Of a DNA stretch of 64,000 nt, positions 23,099-31,803 are shown piece after piece. Position 1 is the stretch's first letter. The number at the start of each line of letters is the position of its first letter. Below the pieces are notes generated by a model, which made no database searches, had not been told where the DNA came from, and saw only the letters and a program-made list of their open reading frames with translations. Source of the DNA: Acidimicrobiales bacterium (GTDB lineage Bacteria; Actinomycetota; Acidimicrobiia; Acidimicrobiales; MedAcidi-G1); contig JARQPW010000005.1 of assembly GCA_029577135.1 (NCBI GenBank), positions 1 through 64,000 of the forward strand. Reading direction: 5' to 3'. Position numbers and translations under genes: made by a program.

Positions 23099-24478
23099 AT
23101 GCGCTACGTCAGCACCCGTGGGGCCGCACCGATCCTCGGCTTCGGCGACGTCCTGCTCGCCGGGTTGGCCGACGACGGGGGCCTCTACGTCCCCGAGTCG
23201 TGGCCGAAGCTTGCGGCGGGCGGCACCGGCGACTACGTCGCAACCGCCCTGGAGGTGATGGCGCCCTTCGTCGGAGGTGCCATCGCACCGGGCGCCTTCG
23301 CCGACATGGTCAGGGAGGCCTATGCCACGTTCGAGGCCGACGACGTGACGCCGCTGATCGACCTGGGCGACGGCCTGCACCTGCTCGAGCTCTTCCACGG
23401 ACCCACGCTCGCCTTCAAGGACGTTGCCCTGCAGTTGGTCGGTCGCCTCTTCGACCACGAACTGTCGCGACGGGAAGAGCGCGTCACCATCGTCGGCGCC
23501 ACCTCGGGCGACACTGGCCCGGCTGCCATCGACGCCTGCCGCGACCGGGAGTCCATGGACATCGTCATCTTGCACCCGGCCGACCGGGTCTCGGAGGTGC
23601 AGCGTCGCCAGATGACCACCGTCTCGTCGGCCAACGTCCACAACGTGGCCGTCGAGGGCACCTTCGACGACTGTCAGGACCTCGTGAAGGCCATGTTCGC
23701 CGACGTGCCGTTCCGGCAGCGGATGCGCCTGTCGGCGGTCAACTCCATCAACTGGGCCCGGGTCATGGCACAGGTCGTCTACTACGTCGTCGCCGCCGAA
23801 CGGCTCGGTGGCCGCCACGTTCCGGTCGCCTTCTCGGTACCCACCGGCAACTTCGGCAACGCCTTCGCCGGGCATGTCGCCCGCCACATGGGACTCGACA
23901 TGCCGCAGCTCGTCATCGGGTCGAACAGCAACGACATCCTGACCCGCTTCTTCGCCGGCGGCACGATGGCACTCGACGAGGTCGCGCCCACGCTCTCACC
24001 CAGCATGGACATCCAGGTGTCGTCCAACCTCGAGCGGCTGCTGTTCGAGTTGTTCAACCGCGATGGGGCCGCCGTGGCCGCCCTGCTCGACGACTTCCGG
24101 GCCACGGGCACCACCGCCCTCGACCCGGTGCTCCATGCCCGGCTCGGCGACGCCTGGACGGCCGCCAGCTTCCCCGACGATGCCGTGCTGCGATGCATCG
24201 CCGAGGAGGCCGACCGGTCGGGCGTGGTCCTCGATCCGCACTCCGCCGTGGGCGTGCTCGCCGCGCGCCGGTGCCGTCGTGACCCTTCGGTGCCGATGGT
24301 GTCCCTGGCGACGGCCCACCCCGCCAAGTTCCCCGACGCCGTCGAGTCGTCCACGGGAGTGCGGCCGGTTCTTCCCGAGCGGTTGGGCGATCTCTTCGAA
24401 AGGCCGGAGCGCTGCGCCCGCCTGCCCAATGACCTGTTGGCGGTCCAGGCACACGTCGAGGCCTGCGCCGCCACCTGA
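23099..24478 (+). CDS. thrC: Threonine synthase
   Basis: A 459-residue PLP enzyme converting O-phosphohomoserine to threonine. It belongs to the longer (E. coli/yeast-like) class, with an N-terminal MRYVSTRGAAPILGFGDVLLAGLADDGGLYVPE segment. The PLP lysine is in FHGPTLAFKDVALQ near residues 99-112; VGATSGDTGPAAI near 132 and FSVPTGNFGNAFAGH near 243 are the phosphate- and cofactor-binding loops. No classical thrB (GHMP kinase) is beside it; the next gene encodes a COG3635-type protein instead. Confidence 0.95.
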   Translation: MRYVSTRGAAPILGFGDVLLAGLADDGGLYVPESWPKLAAGGTGDYVATALEVMAPFVGGAIAPGAFADMVREAYATFEADDVTPLIDLGDGLHLLELFHGPTLAFKDVALQLVGRLFDHELSRREERVTIVGATSGDTGPAAIDACRDRESMDIVILHPADRVSEVQRRQMTTVSSANVHNVAVEGTFDDCQDLVKAMFADVPFRQRMRLSAVNSINWARVMAQVVYYVVAAERLGGRHVPVAFSVPTGNFGNAFAGHVARHMGLDMPQLVIGSNSNDILTRFFAGGTMALDEVAPTLSPSMDIQVSSNLERLLFELFNRDGAAVAALLDDFRATGTTALDPVLHARLGDAWTAASFPDDAVLRCIAEEADRSGVVLDPHSAVGVLAARRCRRDPSVPMVSLATAHPAKFPDAVESSTGVRPVLPERLGDLFERPERCARLPNDLLAVQAHVEACAAT

Positions 24479-24532
24479 TGCACGGGAAGTCGCTGCGGGA
24501 ACCGTGGCGGGGTCTGGCAGGATGACCGTCCT

Positions 24533-25678
24533 GTGAAGTACGTGATCTGCGTCCCCGACGGCTGTGCCGACCTGCCCGTTCCCGAACTGGACGGCCGCAC
24601 CCCGCTCGAGGTCGCCCAGACGCCCAACCTCGACGCCCTCGCCGCCATGGCAACCGTCGGTCGGGCCGCGGTGATCCCCGAAGGCATGCCGCCCGGCAGC
24701 GACGTCGGCAACATGTCGATCTTCGGGTTCGACCCGGCCGAGCACCACACGGGTCGGGCGCCGATCGAGGCGGCGGCGCTGGGCCTGTCCCTGAGCCCCG
24801 ACCAGACCGCCTTCCGCTGCAACCTCGTGACGGTGTCCCCCGACGGCGTCATGCTCGACTATGCGGGCGGCAACCCGTCGTCGGAGTCGGCCGCCGAGGT
24901 CATCGCCCGGATCGACCGCGAACTCGGGGGCGACGGCGTGTCGTTCCACGCCGGTGTGAGCTTCCGCCATGCGATGGTCGGCCCGGGGGAGTGGCTCGAC
25001 GCCGACTGCACCCCGCCCCACGACCTCTCGGGTGACCAGGTCGTGGTGCCCGCCGGGCCGATGGGTGGTCCGCTGTGCGACCTCATGGAGGCCTCGAAGG
25101 ACGTACTCGTCGCCTCGGACCTGGAGGCGACGCAGATCTGGTTGTGGGGGCAGGGCTTCCAGCCGCAACTGCCCTCGTTCCGCGAGGCCCACGGCGTCGA
25201 CGCCGGTCTTGTCACGGCTGTCGACCTCGTCCGGGGACTCGGCGTCCTCACCGGTATGGAGGTCTGCGACATCCCGGGCGCCACTGGCTGGTACGACACC
25301 GACTACGAGGGCAAGCGCGACATCGCACTGCAGAGGTTGGCCGACGGCCTCGACCTGTTCATCATCCACGTGGAGGCCACGGACGAGGCCGGCCACGCCG
25401 GTGACGTCGCTCAGAAGGTCGAGGCCCTCGAGTTCTGGGACCGGCGCATCCTCGCCGACCTGGTCCCGGGCCTCGACGCACTGGGGCCGTGGCGGCTGCT
25501 GATGCTGCCTGACCACGCCACCCCGCTCACCACCCGCACCCACACGCCCGACCCGGTGCCCTACCTGCTGGTCGACTCCGAGGTCGATGGTCCGGGCGGC
25601 GTGTTCACCGAGCCCGGTGTCGTGGACGCCCCGTTGGTGCCGGGCCACTCCCTGATGCCCACGCTCCTGTCCCGCTGA
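24533..25678 (+). CDS. ApgM-type phosphoglycerate mutase homologue; candidate homoserine kinase
   Basis: A 381-residue member of the alkaline-phosphatase superfamily, archaeal-type cofactor-independent phosphoglycerate mutase group (COG3635). Metal and nucleophile sites: VCVPDGCADLP near residue 4, MPPGSDVGNMSIFGFDP near 54 (Ser nucleophile region), HAMVG near 146, HVEATDEAGHAGD near 280 and LPDHATPLTTRTHTPDP near 325. Comparative-genomics work proposed that bacterial members clustered with hom and thrC replace ThrB as homoserine kinase; the 54-bp spacing to thrC and lack of thrB nearby support that here. Glycolytic mutase activity remains the alternative. Start GTG 24533 has no ribosome site. 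Confidence 0.8.
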   Translation: MKYVICVPDGCADLPVPELDGRTPLEVAQTPNLDALAAMATVGRAAVIPEGMPPGSDVGNMSIFGFDPAEHHTGRAPIEAAALGLSLSPDQTAFRCNLVTVSPDGVMLDYAGGNPSSESAAEVIARIDRELGGDGVSFHAGVSFRHAMVGPGEWLDADCTPPHDLSGDQVVVPAGPMGGPLCDLMEASKDVLVASDLEATQIWLWGQGFQPQLPSFREAHGVDAGLVTAVDLVRGLGVLTGMEVCDIPGATGWYDTDYEGKRDIALQRLADGLDLFIIHVEATDEAGHAGDVAQKVEALEFWDRRILADLVPGLDALGPWRLLMLPDHATPLTTRTHTPDPVPYLLVDSEVDGPGGVFTEPGVVDAPLVPGHSLMPTLLSR

Positions 25679-25702
25679 TCAGGCACAGGAGGGACGACGG
25701 CC

Positions 25703-26125
25703 TCAGCCGCAACAGGGTGTCGTGTCGACGGACCCACCGAGGACGACGTTGTCGAGCTGTTCGCTGTCGGCGGTCTTGACGTACCACTCCCAGCGGATGT
25801 CGTCGGGGGCCTCGACCCAGGTCTCGGTCTTCTCGGCGAAGCAGCAAGCGGTGTCCTCGACACCTGTGGTGTCGAGGTTGGCGCCCGAGAGTCGGGCCTC
25901 GGCGGCCACGACCTCGGCGGGGGTATCGGCCTCGACGCCGAGGTGGTTGATGGTGCCGCCGCCGTCGGGGCTCTCGAACAGCACCAGCTTGAGGGGCGGG
26001 TCGGCGATGGCGAAGTTGGCGTAGCCGGGACGAACCTTGGTCGGTTCGGTGGCGAACAGGCGGGTGTAGAAGTCGATGGCCTCGTCGAGGTCGCTGACGT
26101 CGAGGGCGAGTTGCAGGCGGCTCAT
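25703..26125 (-). CDS. ArsI/CadI family glyoxalase-fold metalloprotein
   Basis: A 140-residue vicinal-oxygen-chelate protein. Visible signatures are LALDVSDLDEAIDFYTRLF at 6-24, NHLGVEADT near 61 and DTACCFAEKTETWVEAPDD near 92-110, with the Cys pair characteristic of ArsI C-As lyases and CadI cadmium-induced proteins; the tail ends TTPCCG. ArsI cleaves the carbon-arsenic bond of trivalent organoarsenicals; CadI binds cadmium. No ars genes flank it except possibly the divergent MFS exporter. A GGAGG ribosome site is 5 nt before ATG 26125. Confidence 0.85.
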   Translation of the reverse strand: MSRLQLALDVSDLDEAIDFYTRLFATEPTKVRPGYANFAIADPPLKLVLFESPDGGGTINHLGVEADTPAEVVAAEARLSGANLDTTGVEDTACCFAEKTETWVEAPDDIRWEWYVKTADSEQLDNVVLGGSVDTTPCCG

Positions 26126-26174
26126 CGGAACCTCCGGGTGTCGTGGAGAAGGTCGGTGCGCTCCAGACTACGGA

Positions 26175-27341
26175 ATCACACGCACTCGACCGACAGCCAG
26201 GTTCGGCGTACTCGTCCTCGGCATCGCCACGATCACCTCGTACGGGTCGTGGCTGTATTCATTCGGCGTGCTCATCGGGCCGATCCAGGACGACGTCGGC
26301 TGGGGAACGACGATGCTCGGCGTCACCTTCGGCGCCGGCTTCGTCATCAACGGAGCGGCCTCGGTCGTCGGTGGCCGCCTTCTCGACCGCTACGGCTGCC
26401 GGGGCCCCTTCCTCCTCCAGGCGGTGGCGGGAGGTGGCTGCCTGCTGGCGGCGACCTGGGCGACCGACCAGGTCGTCTTCGGCGTCCTCTACGCCCTCGG
26501 GGCCGGAATCATCGGTGCGACGGGCTTCTACCACGTGACCACGGCGGCGGTGGCCCGTCTCCGTCCGGACCGTCCCGACCGGGCGATCGCCCGGTTGACG
26601 ATGGTCGGGGCCTTCTGCAGCGCGATCTACCTGCCGACGACCGCCTGGCTGGTGGAGGCCTGGGGATGGCGGGCCACCGGTCGGGTGCTGGCCCTGTCGG
26701 CTGTCGCCGGTGCCCTCCTGGCTGTCTCGCTGGGCAGCGCCGGTCGCGGCGAGGAGGTCGCCTCGGACAATCCGTGGAGGGCGATGGGCAACGCACTCGA
26801 CCGACCGGCCATCCGGCGAATGCTCCTGGTCTTCTTCCTCGTCTGGCTGGCGTACACCACGATTCTCGGCTACCAGGTGCCGATCCTGACGAGCGCCGGG
26901 CTGGGTCTCGGCATCGCCGGCACCATCGGAGGCCTACGCGGCTTCGGGCAACTCTTCGGGCGGATCGGACTGACCGGCCTCGTCGAACGATTCGGTGCCG
27001 ACCGCCTGCTGCGGCTCGCCTACGCGGTGAGTGCCGTGGGCTTGACATTCCTGCTTGTCGGCACGGTGCCTGCGGGAATCGCCTACGCTGTCGTGGCCGG
27101 AGCTTCGCTCGGCGCCACCAGTCCTCTCCAGGCGATGTACGCCCGCGCCCGCTTCGATGCCCGCGACCTGGGCCTGCTCATGGGACTGCAGGGTGTTGCG
27201 GTCGGTGCAGCCGGCGGTCTCGGACTGACACTCGGCGGCCTGATGCACGACCTGACGGGCTCCTGGACCCCTACCGTGCTGCTGGCCGTGGCGGTCCTCG
27301 CGTTCAGCACCCTGTTGCTCGGGAACGGGTCGAAACCCTGA
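26175..27341 (+). CDS. Major facilitator superfamily transporter, start codon unclear
   Basis: About 389 residues with twelve predicted helices and an MFS A-like loop after helix 2 (GGRLLDRYGCRG). The second half repeats the pattern (LFGRIGLTGLVERFGADRL). The family-like N-terminus reads ITRTRPTARFGVLVLGIATITSYGSW, but the codon at its head is ATC (26175) and no in-frame ATG, GTG or TTG lies nearby. The next upstream ATG (26076) would run through the divergent arsI-like gene. Possibilities are a non-standard start, a start further inside, or a base error. Divergence from arsI-like with about 50 bp between suggests shared control and possibly export of an organoarsenical or metal, which is inference. 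Confidence 0.75.
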   Translation: MTRTRPTARFGVLVLGIATITSYGSWLYSFGVLIGPIQDDVGWGTTMLGVTFGAGFVINGAASVVGGRLLDRYGCRGPFLLQAVAGGGCLLAATWATDQVVFGVLYALGAGIIGATGFYHVTTAAVARLRPDRPDRAIARLTMVGAFCSAIYLPTTAWLVEAWGWRATGRVLALSAVAGALLAVSLGSAGRGEEVASDNPWRAMGNALDRPAIRRMLLVFFLVWLAYTTILGYQVPILTSAGLGLGIAGTIGGLRGFGQLFGRIGLTGLVERFGADRLLRLAYAVSAVGLTFLLVGTVPAGIAYAVVAGASLGATSPLQAMYARARFDARDLGLLMGLQGVAVGAAGGLGLTLGGLMHDLTGSWTPTVLLAVAVLAFSTLLLGNGSKP

Positions 27342-27602
27342 TGATTTCCCGACTTTTCGAGGGTGGTTGCTTCCGTCTGGTCACTTTCGGTACGATGACG
27401 GGGTCGTCGGGCGGGGACTGACGGCCCCCGTTCTTCCCGTCGACAGGCTGGTACCTCCTCCGATTTCGGTGGTCACCCCGTCAGGTGGCTCCGGCCGGAT
27501 CAGTACCGCCACCCCCACTCCCCCGTGAGTGTTTGTCTCCGGCCGACGAGGCCGGAACCGATGACGGGCGATTCCGCCCGCGGAAACCGAGGTGTCTGAG
27601 AC
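27342..27602 (+). promoter_or_regulatory. rho promoter and structured leader
   Basis: TTGCTT (27367-27372) and TACGAT (27391-27396) with 18-bp spacing form the best conventional promoter in the window. They would give a leader of about 200 nt before rho. The leader contains hairpins CCGGCC-GACGA-GGCCGG (27539-27555) and CGGGCG-ATTC-CGCCCG (27565-27580) close to the start codon, and C-rich unstructured stretches that could bind Rho. Autoregulation of rho through its leader is known in other bacteria; here it is inferred. Confidence 0.55.
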
Positions 27603-29345
27603 ATGGACTCCACCCAACTCGAACGCGATGCCCTCGTGGGCAAGGACCGCGACGAGCTCACCACGATCGCCACGGCGCTCGGCGGCAAGCCGGGCTCGCG
27701 TGTCCGCAAGGCTGAGATCGTCGACCTGATCCTCGACCTGGCCGGCGTCGAGACGTCGTCCAACGGGTCCAGCCCGTCGACCGGTGCGGCTCCGGCAGAA
27801 GAGCTCACCGAGGAGCCACCTGCCGAATGGGAGGTCGCCGTGTCCGAAGAGTCCGGCGATACCGAGGCATCGACCGACGACGGGTCCGGACAGGGTGGCG
27901 AAGCCAAGTCCGAAGCCGAGTCCGAGTCCGAGTCCGAGTCCGAAGCCGAGTCCGAGTCCGAAGCCGAGTCCGAAGCCGAGTCCGAGTCCGAAGCCGAGTC
28001 CGAAGCCAAGTCCGAAGCCGAGTCCGAGTCCAGGTCCGATCGTCAGGGCCAACAGGGCGGCCGGGGCCAGCAGGGCGGCCGGGGCCAGCAGGGCGGCCGG
28101 GGCCAGCAGGGCCAGCACGACGGTGGTGAGCTCGGCAACCGTCGTCGTCGACGCCGCGGTCGCGGCCAGAGCGAGGGCCCGGAAGAGCAGTGGGACGGCG
28201 AGCCCGTCGATGTCGAGGGCTACCTCGACATGCGCGACGAGGGCTACGGCTTCCTCCGCACCAGCGGCTACAAGCCCTCCAAGTCCGACGCCTACGTGTC
28301 GGTCAAGCAGGCCCGCCAATTCGGGCTACGCAAGGGCGACCACCTCACCGGCGCCTCCCGTCCGCCCAACCGCAGCGAGAAGAACCCGGCACTGCTGCGG
28401 ATCGACACCGTCAACGGCGGCAAGCCCGAGGACGCCAAGGGGCGCCCCCGCTTCGAGGACCTCACACCGCTGTTCCCCGACGAACCGCTCAAGATGGAGA
28501 CCCCCGACGACCCCTCCAACATGACGGCCCGCATCGTCGACCTGTTGTGCCCGATCGGCAAGGGCCAGCGTGGCCTCCTCGTTTCGCCGCCGAAGGCCGG
28601 CAAGACCACGATCCTGAAGCAGATCGCCCGGTCGATCGAGGTCAACAATCCCGAGGTGAAGCTCATCGTCCTCCTGGTCGACGAGCGCCCGGAAGAGGTC
28701 ACCGACATGCGCCGCTGGCTGCAGAACGGCGAGGTGGCGGCCTCCACCTTCGACCGCCCCAGCGACGAGCACACCCACATCGCCGAGATCACCATCGAAC
28801 GGGCCAAGCGGATGGTCGAGTCCGGCCAGGACGTCGTGATCCTGCTGGACGGCATCACCCGCCTCTCCCGCGCCTACAACCTGGCGGCCCCCGCCACCGG
28901 TCGGATCATGTCCGGTGGCCTCGACAGCGGCGCCCTCTACCCACCGAAGCGCTTCTTCGGTGCGGCCCGCAACGTCGAGGAGGGCGGCTCGTTGACCATC
29001 CTCGCCACCGCCCTCGTCGAGACCGGCTCCAAAATGGACGACGTCATCTTCGAGGAGTTCAAGGGAACCGGCAACATGGAACTGCGCCTCGACCGGCGCA
29101 TAGCCGAACGGCGCGTGTACCCGGCCATCGACGTCAACGCCTCGTCGACCCGGCACGAGGAGCTCCTTTTCGAGCGCAAGCAGCTCAACCAGGTCTGGAA
29201 GCTGCGGCGGGTCCTCAACGGCCTCGCCGGTGACGATGGCAACAACGGGGCCGCCGGCCTCGAACTGCTCATCGACCGGCTCAAGACCTTCAAAGACAAC
29301 GACGAGTTCCTGGCGGAGATCGCCAAGGGCCCGAACCTGGGCTGA
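27603..29345 (+). CDS. rho: Transcription termination factor Rho with a low-complexity acidic/GQ-rich insertion
   Basis: A 580-residue hexameric RNA-dependent ATPase. Order: N-terminal Rho-N helix-bundle ([27 protein letters not shown]) to about residue 45; a disordered insertion, about 50-185, with SEAESESE-type acidic repeats (about 99-142) then repeated QGGRGQ; RNA-binding cold-shock domain ([20 protein letters not shown]) near 198; Walker [18 protein letters not shown] near 327; Walker [17 protein letters not shown] near 410; R-loop/arginine finger region [20 protein letters not shown]. Actinobacterial Rho proteins commonly carry such insertions, which extend RNA binding. ATG 27603 follows GAGGTG. 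Confidence 0.95.
   Translation: MDSTQLERDALVGKDRDELTTIATALGGKPGSRVRKAEIVDLILDLAGVETSSNGSSPSTGAAPAEELTEEPPAEWEVAVSEESGDTEASTDDGSGQGGEAKSEAESESESESEAESESEAESEAESESEAESEAKSEAESESRSDRQGQQGGRGQQGGRGQQGGRGQQGQHDGGELGNRRRRRRGRGQSEGPEEQWDGEPVDVEGYLDMRDEGYGFLRTSGYKPSKSDAYVSVKQARQFGLRKGDHLTGASRPPNRSEKNPALLRIDTVNGGKPEDAKGRPRFEDLTPLFPDEPLKMETPDDPSNMTARIVDLLCPIGKGQRGLLVSPPKAGKTTILKQIARSIEVNNPEVKLIVLLVDERPEEVTDMRRWLQNGEVAASTFDRPSDEHTHIAEITIERAKRMVESGQDVVILLDGITRLSRAYNLAAPATGRIMSGGLDSGALYPPKRFFGAARNVEEGGSLTILATALVETGSKMDDVIFEEFKGTGNMELRLDRRIAERRVYPAIDVNASSTRHEELLFERKQLNQVWKLRRVLNGLAGDDGNNGAAGLELLIDRLKTFKDNDEFLAEIAKGPNLG
27901..28115 (+). repeat. Low-complexity repeats within rho
   Basis: GAGTCCGA(G/A)(T/G)CC-type hexamers coding (SE/SEAE)n run to about 28030. 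They are followed by near-perfect 21-bp units of GGCCAGCAGGGCGGCCGGGG type coding GRGQQGG. These are slippage-prone and likely length-variable between strains. Confidence 0.85.
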
Positions 29346-29409
29346 GCGCCCGAACCATCCTCCGCCGCGGGTTGCCGACGCCCGTCGCGACCCGCAGACT
29401 GGACCCGCC

Positions 29410-29664
29410 ATGAAGCCCGACATCCACCCCACCTACCGCGAAGTGGTCTTCCAGGACGCTTCCGAGGGCACCCTCTTCCTCACCCGGTCCACGATGGAGA
29501 CCAGCGAGACCATCACCCTCGACGACGGCAACGAGTATCCGCTCGCCAAGGTCGAGATCTCGTCCGCCAGCCACCCGTTCTTCACGGGCACGATGAAGAT
29601 CGTCGACACTGCCGGTCGCGTCGAGCGCTTCGAGCGCCGCTACGGCAAGCGCCGCCAGGCCTGA
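29410..29664 (+). CDS. rpmE: 50S ribosomal protein L31 (type B-like)
   Basis: An 84-residue ribosomal protein beginning [20 protein letters not shown], the L31 type B pattern, with the [26 protein letters not shown]-terminus. It has no Cys of the zinc-binding L31 (C+) form, so it belongs to the zinc-independent C- form, which bacteria use under zinc limitation or, as in many actinobacteria, as the only copy. Location just after rho matches the common rho-rpmE-prfA order. ATG 29410 is 64 bp beyond the rho stop; there is no evident ribosome site. Confidence 0.93.
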   Translation: MKPDIHPTYREVVFQDASEGTLFLTRSTMETSETITLDDGNEYPLAKVEISSASHPFFTGTMKIVDTAGRVERFERRYGKRRQA

Positions 29665-29705
29665 ACCTCCCCGCCGCGGACACCGCGCCTGCGTCGCAGA
29701 CAGCC

Positions 29706-30686
29706 GTGGGCCTCGATCCAGAGCAGCGGGCCTCCCTCCTGGGCGCCAAACTGCGCGTCCTGGCCACCGACCTCGGCCTTCCATGCGCCGGTGAACCGGT
29801 CGCCCTCGGCGGGGGATCGGCGATCATCGAGGTTGGCACGGTCGTCGCCCTCGCCGGTGACGACATCCCCGAGCGGACTCTGGGCGGTGCCCTGTTGCTG
29901 GCCGCCCGCCACGACGCCGCCCGACTCGTGCTCTTCCACGACGACGCTGAAATTGCCTCGATCGACGCCCGTCGGGCGACCGCACTCGATCCTGCGCCAG
30001 AGGTGCGCCTGGTCGTCGGTACCGGCTCCGAGGCCGCCGAACCGGCGGCGGTTCTGCCACCCGGCGAGCCGCCACCCATCCCGGACCGATTCGAGGACCT
30101 CTGCCGCGGAGCCGGCGTCGAACCGATCGTCGAGCACGGCATCTGGCGTGGCGAGGTGCTCGGCCTCGAGGTGGTCCGGGCCACCGACGCCGGCTTCGAG
30201 ACCGGTGTGGGACGCTTCGACCGGGAGGCCTCGGCCCTGTTGCACGGCGACCTGCCGACCACCGAGTCGCTCGCCGCAGCCGCCGACCAGGTTCGGGCCC
30301 AGCGCCGGGAGGGCGCCGGCGCCCATCCATTGGCCACCCTCGCCCGTGAGCGGTGGCTGCGCCACGACCTGCTGGCCGATCCGGGACGGGTGGGCCTCGC
30401 CGACCTGACGGCAGTGGACCCGGCTGTCGAGCGCGGCGGCCTGCGCGCCCCCGCCCCCGCCCCGGCCGTCGGCACCGGACCCGACGACGAGCGGGTACTG
30501 GTCGTCTGCTCGGTCGGCGTCGACACCGAACTCGTGCCCGCCACCGCCGATCTGGTGCTACGCGAGCAGCCCGACCGGGTGATCGTCGTGGTCCCGTCCC
30601 GCGACGTCATGGCACCGGTCGAAGAGGCGGTCGCCCGGATGGCCGTGCAGGCAACGATCGTCGGCGTCGAGGGCGGCTGGACCTGA
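29706..30686 (+). CDS. Uncharacterised protein between rpmE and prfA
   Basis: A 326-residue soluble protein from GTG 29706 (MGLDPEQRASLLGAKLRVLATDLG). The N-terminal half resembles a beta-rich domain with VVALAGDDIPERTLGGALLLAARHDAARLVLFHDDAEIASIDARR. The C-terminal part, after a Pro/Ala linker (APAPAPAV near residue 255), reads ERVLVVCSVGVDTELVPATADLVLREQPDRVIVVVPSRD, a Rossmann-like alternation. Codon use is host-typical. In many actinobacteria a DUF1385 gene occupies this slot; this is not one. Family unknown; a translation-related role would rest on position alone. Confidence 0.75.
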   Translation: MGLDPEQRASLLGAKLRVLATDLGLPCAGEPVALGGGSAIIEVGTVVALAGDDIPERTLGGALLLAARHDAARLVLFHDDAEIASIDARRATALDPAPEVRLVVGTGSEAAEPAAVLPPGEPPPIPDRFEDLCRGAGVEPIVEHGIWRGEVLGLEVVRATDAGFETGVGRFDREASALLHGDLPTTESLAAAADQVRAQRREGAGAHPLATLARERWLRHDLLADPGRVGLADLTAVDPAVERGGLRAPAPAPAVGTGPDDERVLVVCSVGVDTELVPATADLVLREQPDRVIVVVPSRDVMAPVEEAVARMAVQATIVGVEGGWT

Positions 30687-30728
30687 ACGCTCTCCCTCGT
30701 CCACCTCAGGGCGGCGGGACCCCACCGC

Positions 30729-30734
30729 TACCCT
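30729..30734 (+). promoter_or_regulatory. -10 element TACCCT before prfA
   Basis: TACCCT ends 7 nt before ATG 30742 with no Shine-Dalgarno sequence. Confidence 0.5.
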
Positions 30735-30741
30735 GAGCCGC

Positions 30742-31803
30742 ATGCTGGAGCGAATCGAGGCCCTCGAGGCCGAGTTGACGGAGACCGGGGGGCGCCTGTC
30801 CGACCCCGTGGTCCTGGGCGACCAGCACCTGCTCCGGTCCGTGGGCCGCCGGTTCAAGGAGCTCGAGGAGGTCCTCGCCGTCGGCCGCCCGTTGCGCCAG
30901 GCCCACGACGACCTCGAGGCGGCACGCGAGATGGCTGCCGAGGCCGAGGGCGACGAACGCGACGAGCTCCGGGCCGAGATCGGCGACCTCGAAGCCTCGA
31001 TCGCCGACCTCGAGGAGCGGTTCCGGCTCCTGCTCCTGCCGCGCGACCCGAACGACGGCCGCAACGTCATCGTCGAGATCCGCGGCGCCGAGGGGGGCGA
31101 GGAGGCCAACCTCTTCGCCCGCGACCTCCACGACATGTACCAGGCCTTCGCCGCCACCCACGGTTGGAAGACAGAGTCGCTCGATGCCCGCGACTCCGAC
31201 ATGGGCGGCTTCACCGAGGTCTCGTTCCTCATCAGGGGCGACGATGCGTGGACCCGTCTCAAGTACGAGGGCGGTGTGCACCGCGTACAGCGGGTGCCGG
31301 TCACCGAGTCGCAGGGCCGCGTCCACACGTCGTCGGCGACCGTGATCGTCCTGCCCGAGGCCGACGAGGTCGACGTCCAGATCGACGACAGCGACCTGCA
31401 GGTCGATGTCTACCGGTCGTCGGGTCCCGGTGGACAGTCGGTCAACACCACCGACTCGGCCGTGCGCGTCACGCACCTGCCCACGGGCCTGGTCGTCGCC
31501 ATGCAGGACGAGAAGAGCCAGCTCCAGAACAAGGTCAAGGCCCTGCGGGTGCTCCGCTCCCGCCTCCTCCAGATCGAACAGGACCGCCAGCGGGAGGAGG
31601 CCTCGGTCGCCCGCAGGGACCAGGTCGGGCGTGGCGGCCGGTCCGAGAAGATCCGCACCTACAACTTCAAGGAGAACCGGGTCACCGACCACCGCATCGG
31701 GCTCACGCTCTACCGGCTCGACCGGGTCCTGGCCGGCGACCTCGACGAGGTCACGGACGGGCTGCTGGCCGACGAGCGCACCCGGCAGCTCGCCGATGGT
31801 TGA
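30742..31803 (+). CDS. prfA: Peptide chain release factor 1
   Basis: A 353-residue factor releasing peptides at UAA/UAG. It has an N-terminal helical domain ([17 protein letters not shown]), the PCRF region with [17 protein letters not shown] near 114, the anticodon-like tripeptide in [15 protein letters not shown] (PVT near 188-190, the RF1 PxT type, not RF2 SPF) and the peptidyl-transferase loop [22 protein letters not shown] with GGQ near 230. Downstream prmC methylates that Gln. The leaderless-type promoter and the 8-bp overlap with prmC suggest a prfA-prmC-tsaC transcript. Confidence 0.96.
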   Translation: MLERIEALEAELTETGGRLSDPVVLGDQHLLRSVGRRFKELEEVLAVGRPLRQAHDDLEAAREMAAEAEGDERDELRAEIGDLEASIADLEERFRLLLLPRDPNDGRNVIVEIRGAEGGEEANLFARDLHDMYQAFAATHGWKTESLDARDSDMGGFTEVSFLIRGDDAWTRLKYEGGVHRVQRVPVTESQGRVHTSSATVIVLPEADEVDVQIDDSDLQVDVYRSSGPGGQSVNTTDSAVRVTHLPTGLVVAMQDEKSQLQNKVKALRVLRSRLLQIEQDRQREEASVARRDQVGRGGRSEKIRTYNFKENRVTDHRIGLTLYRLDRVLAGDLDEVTDGLLADERTRQLADG

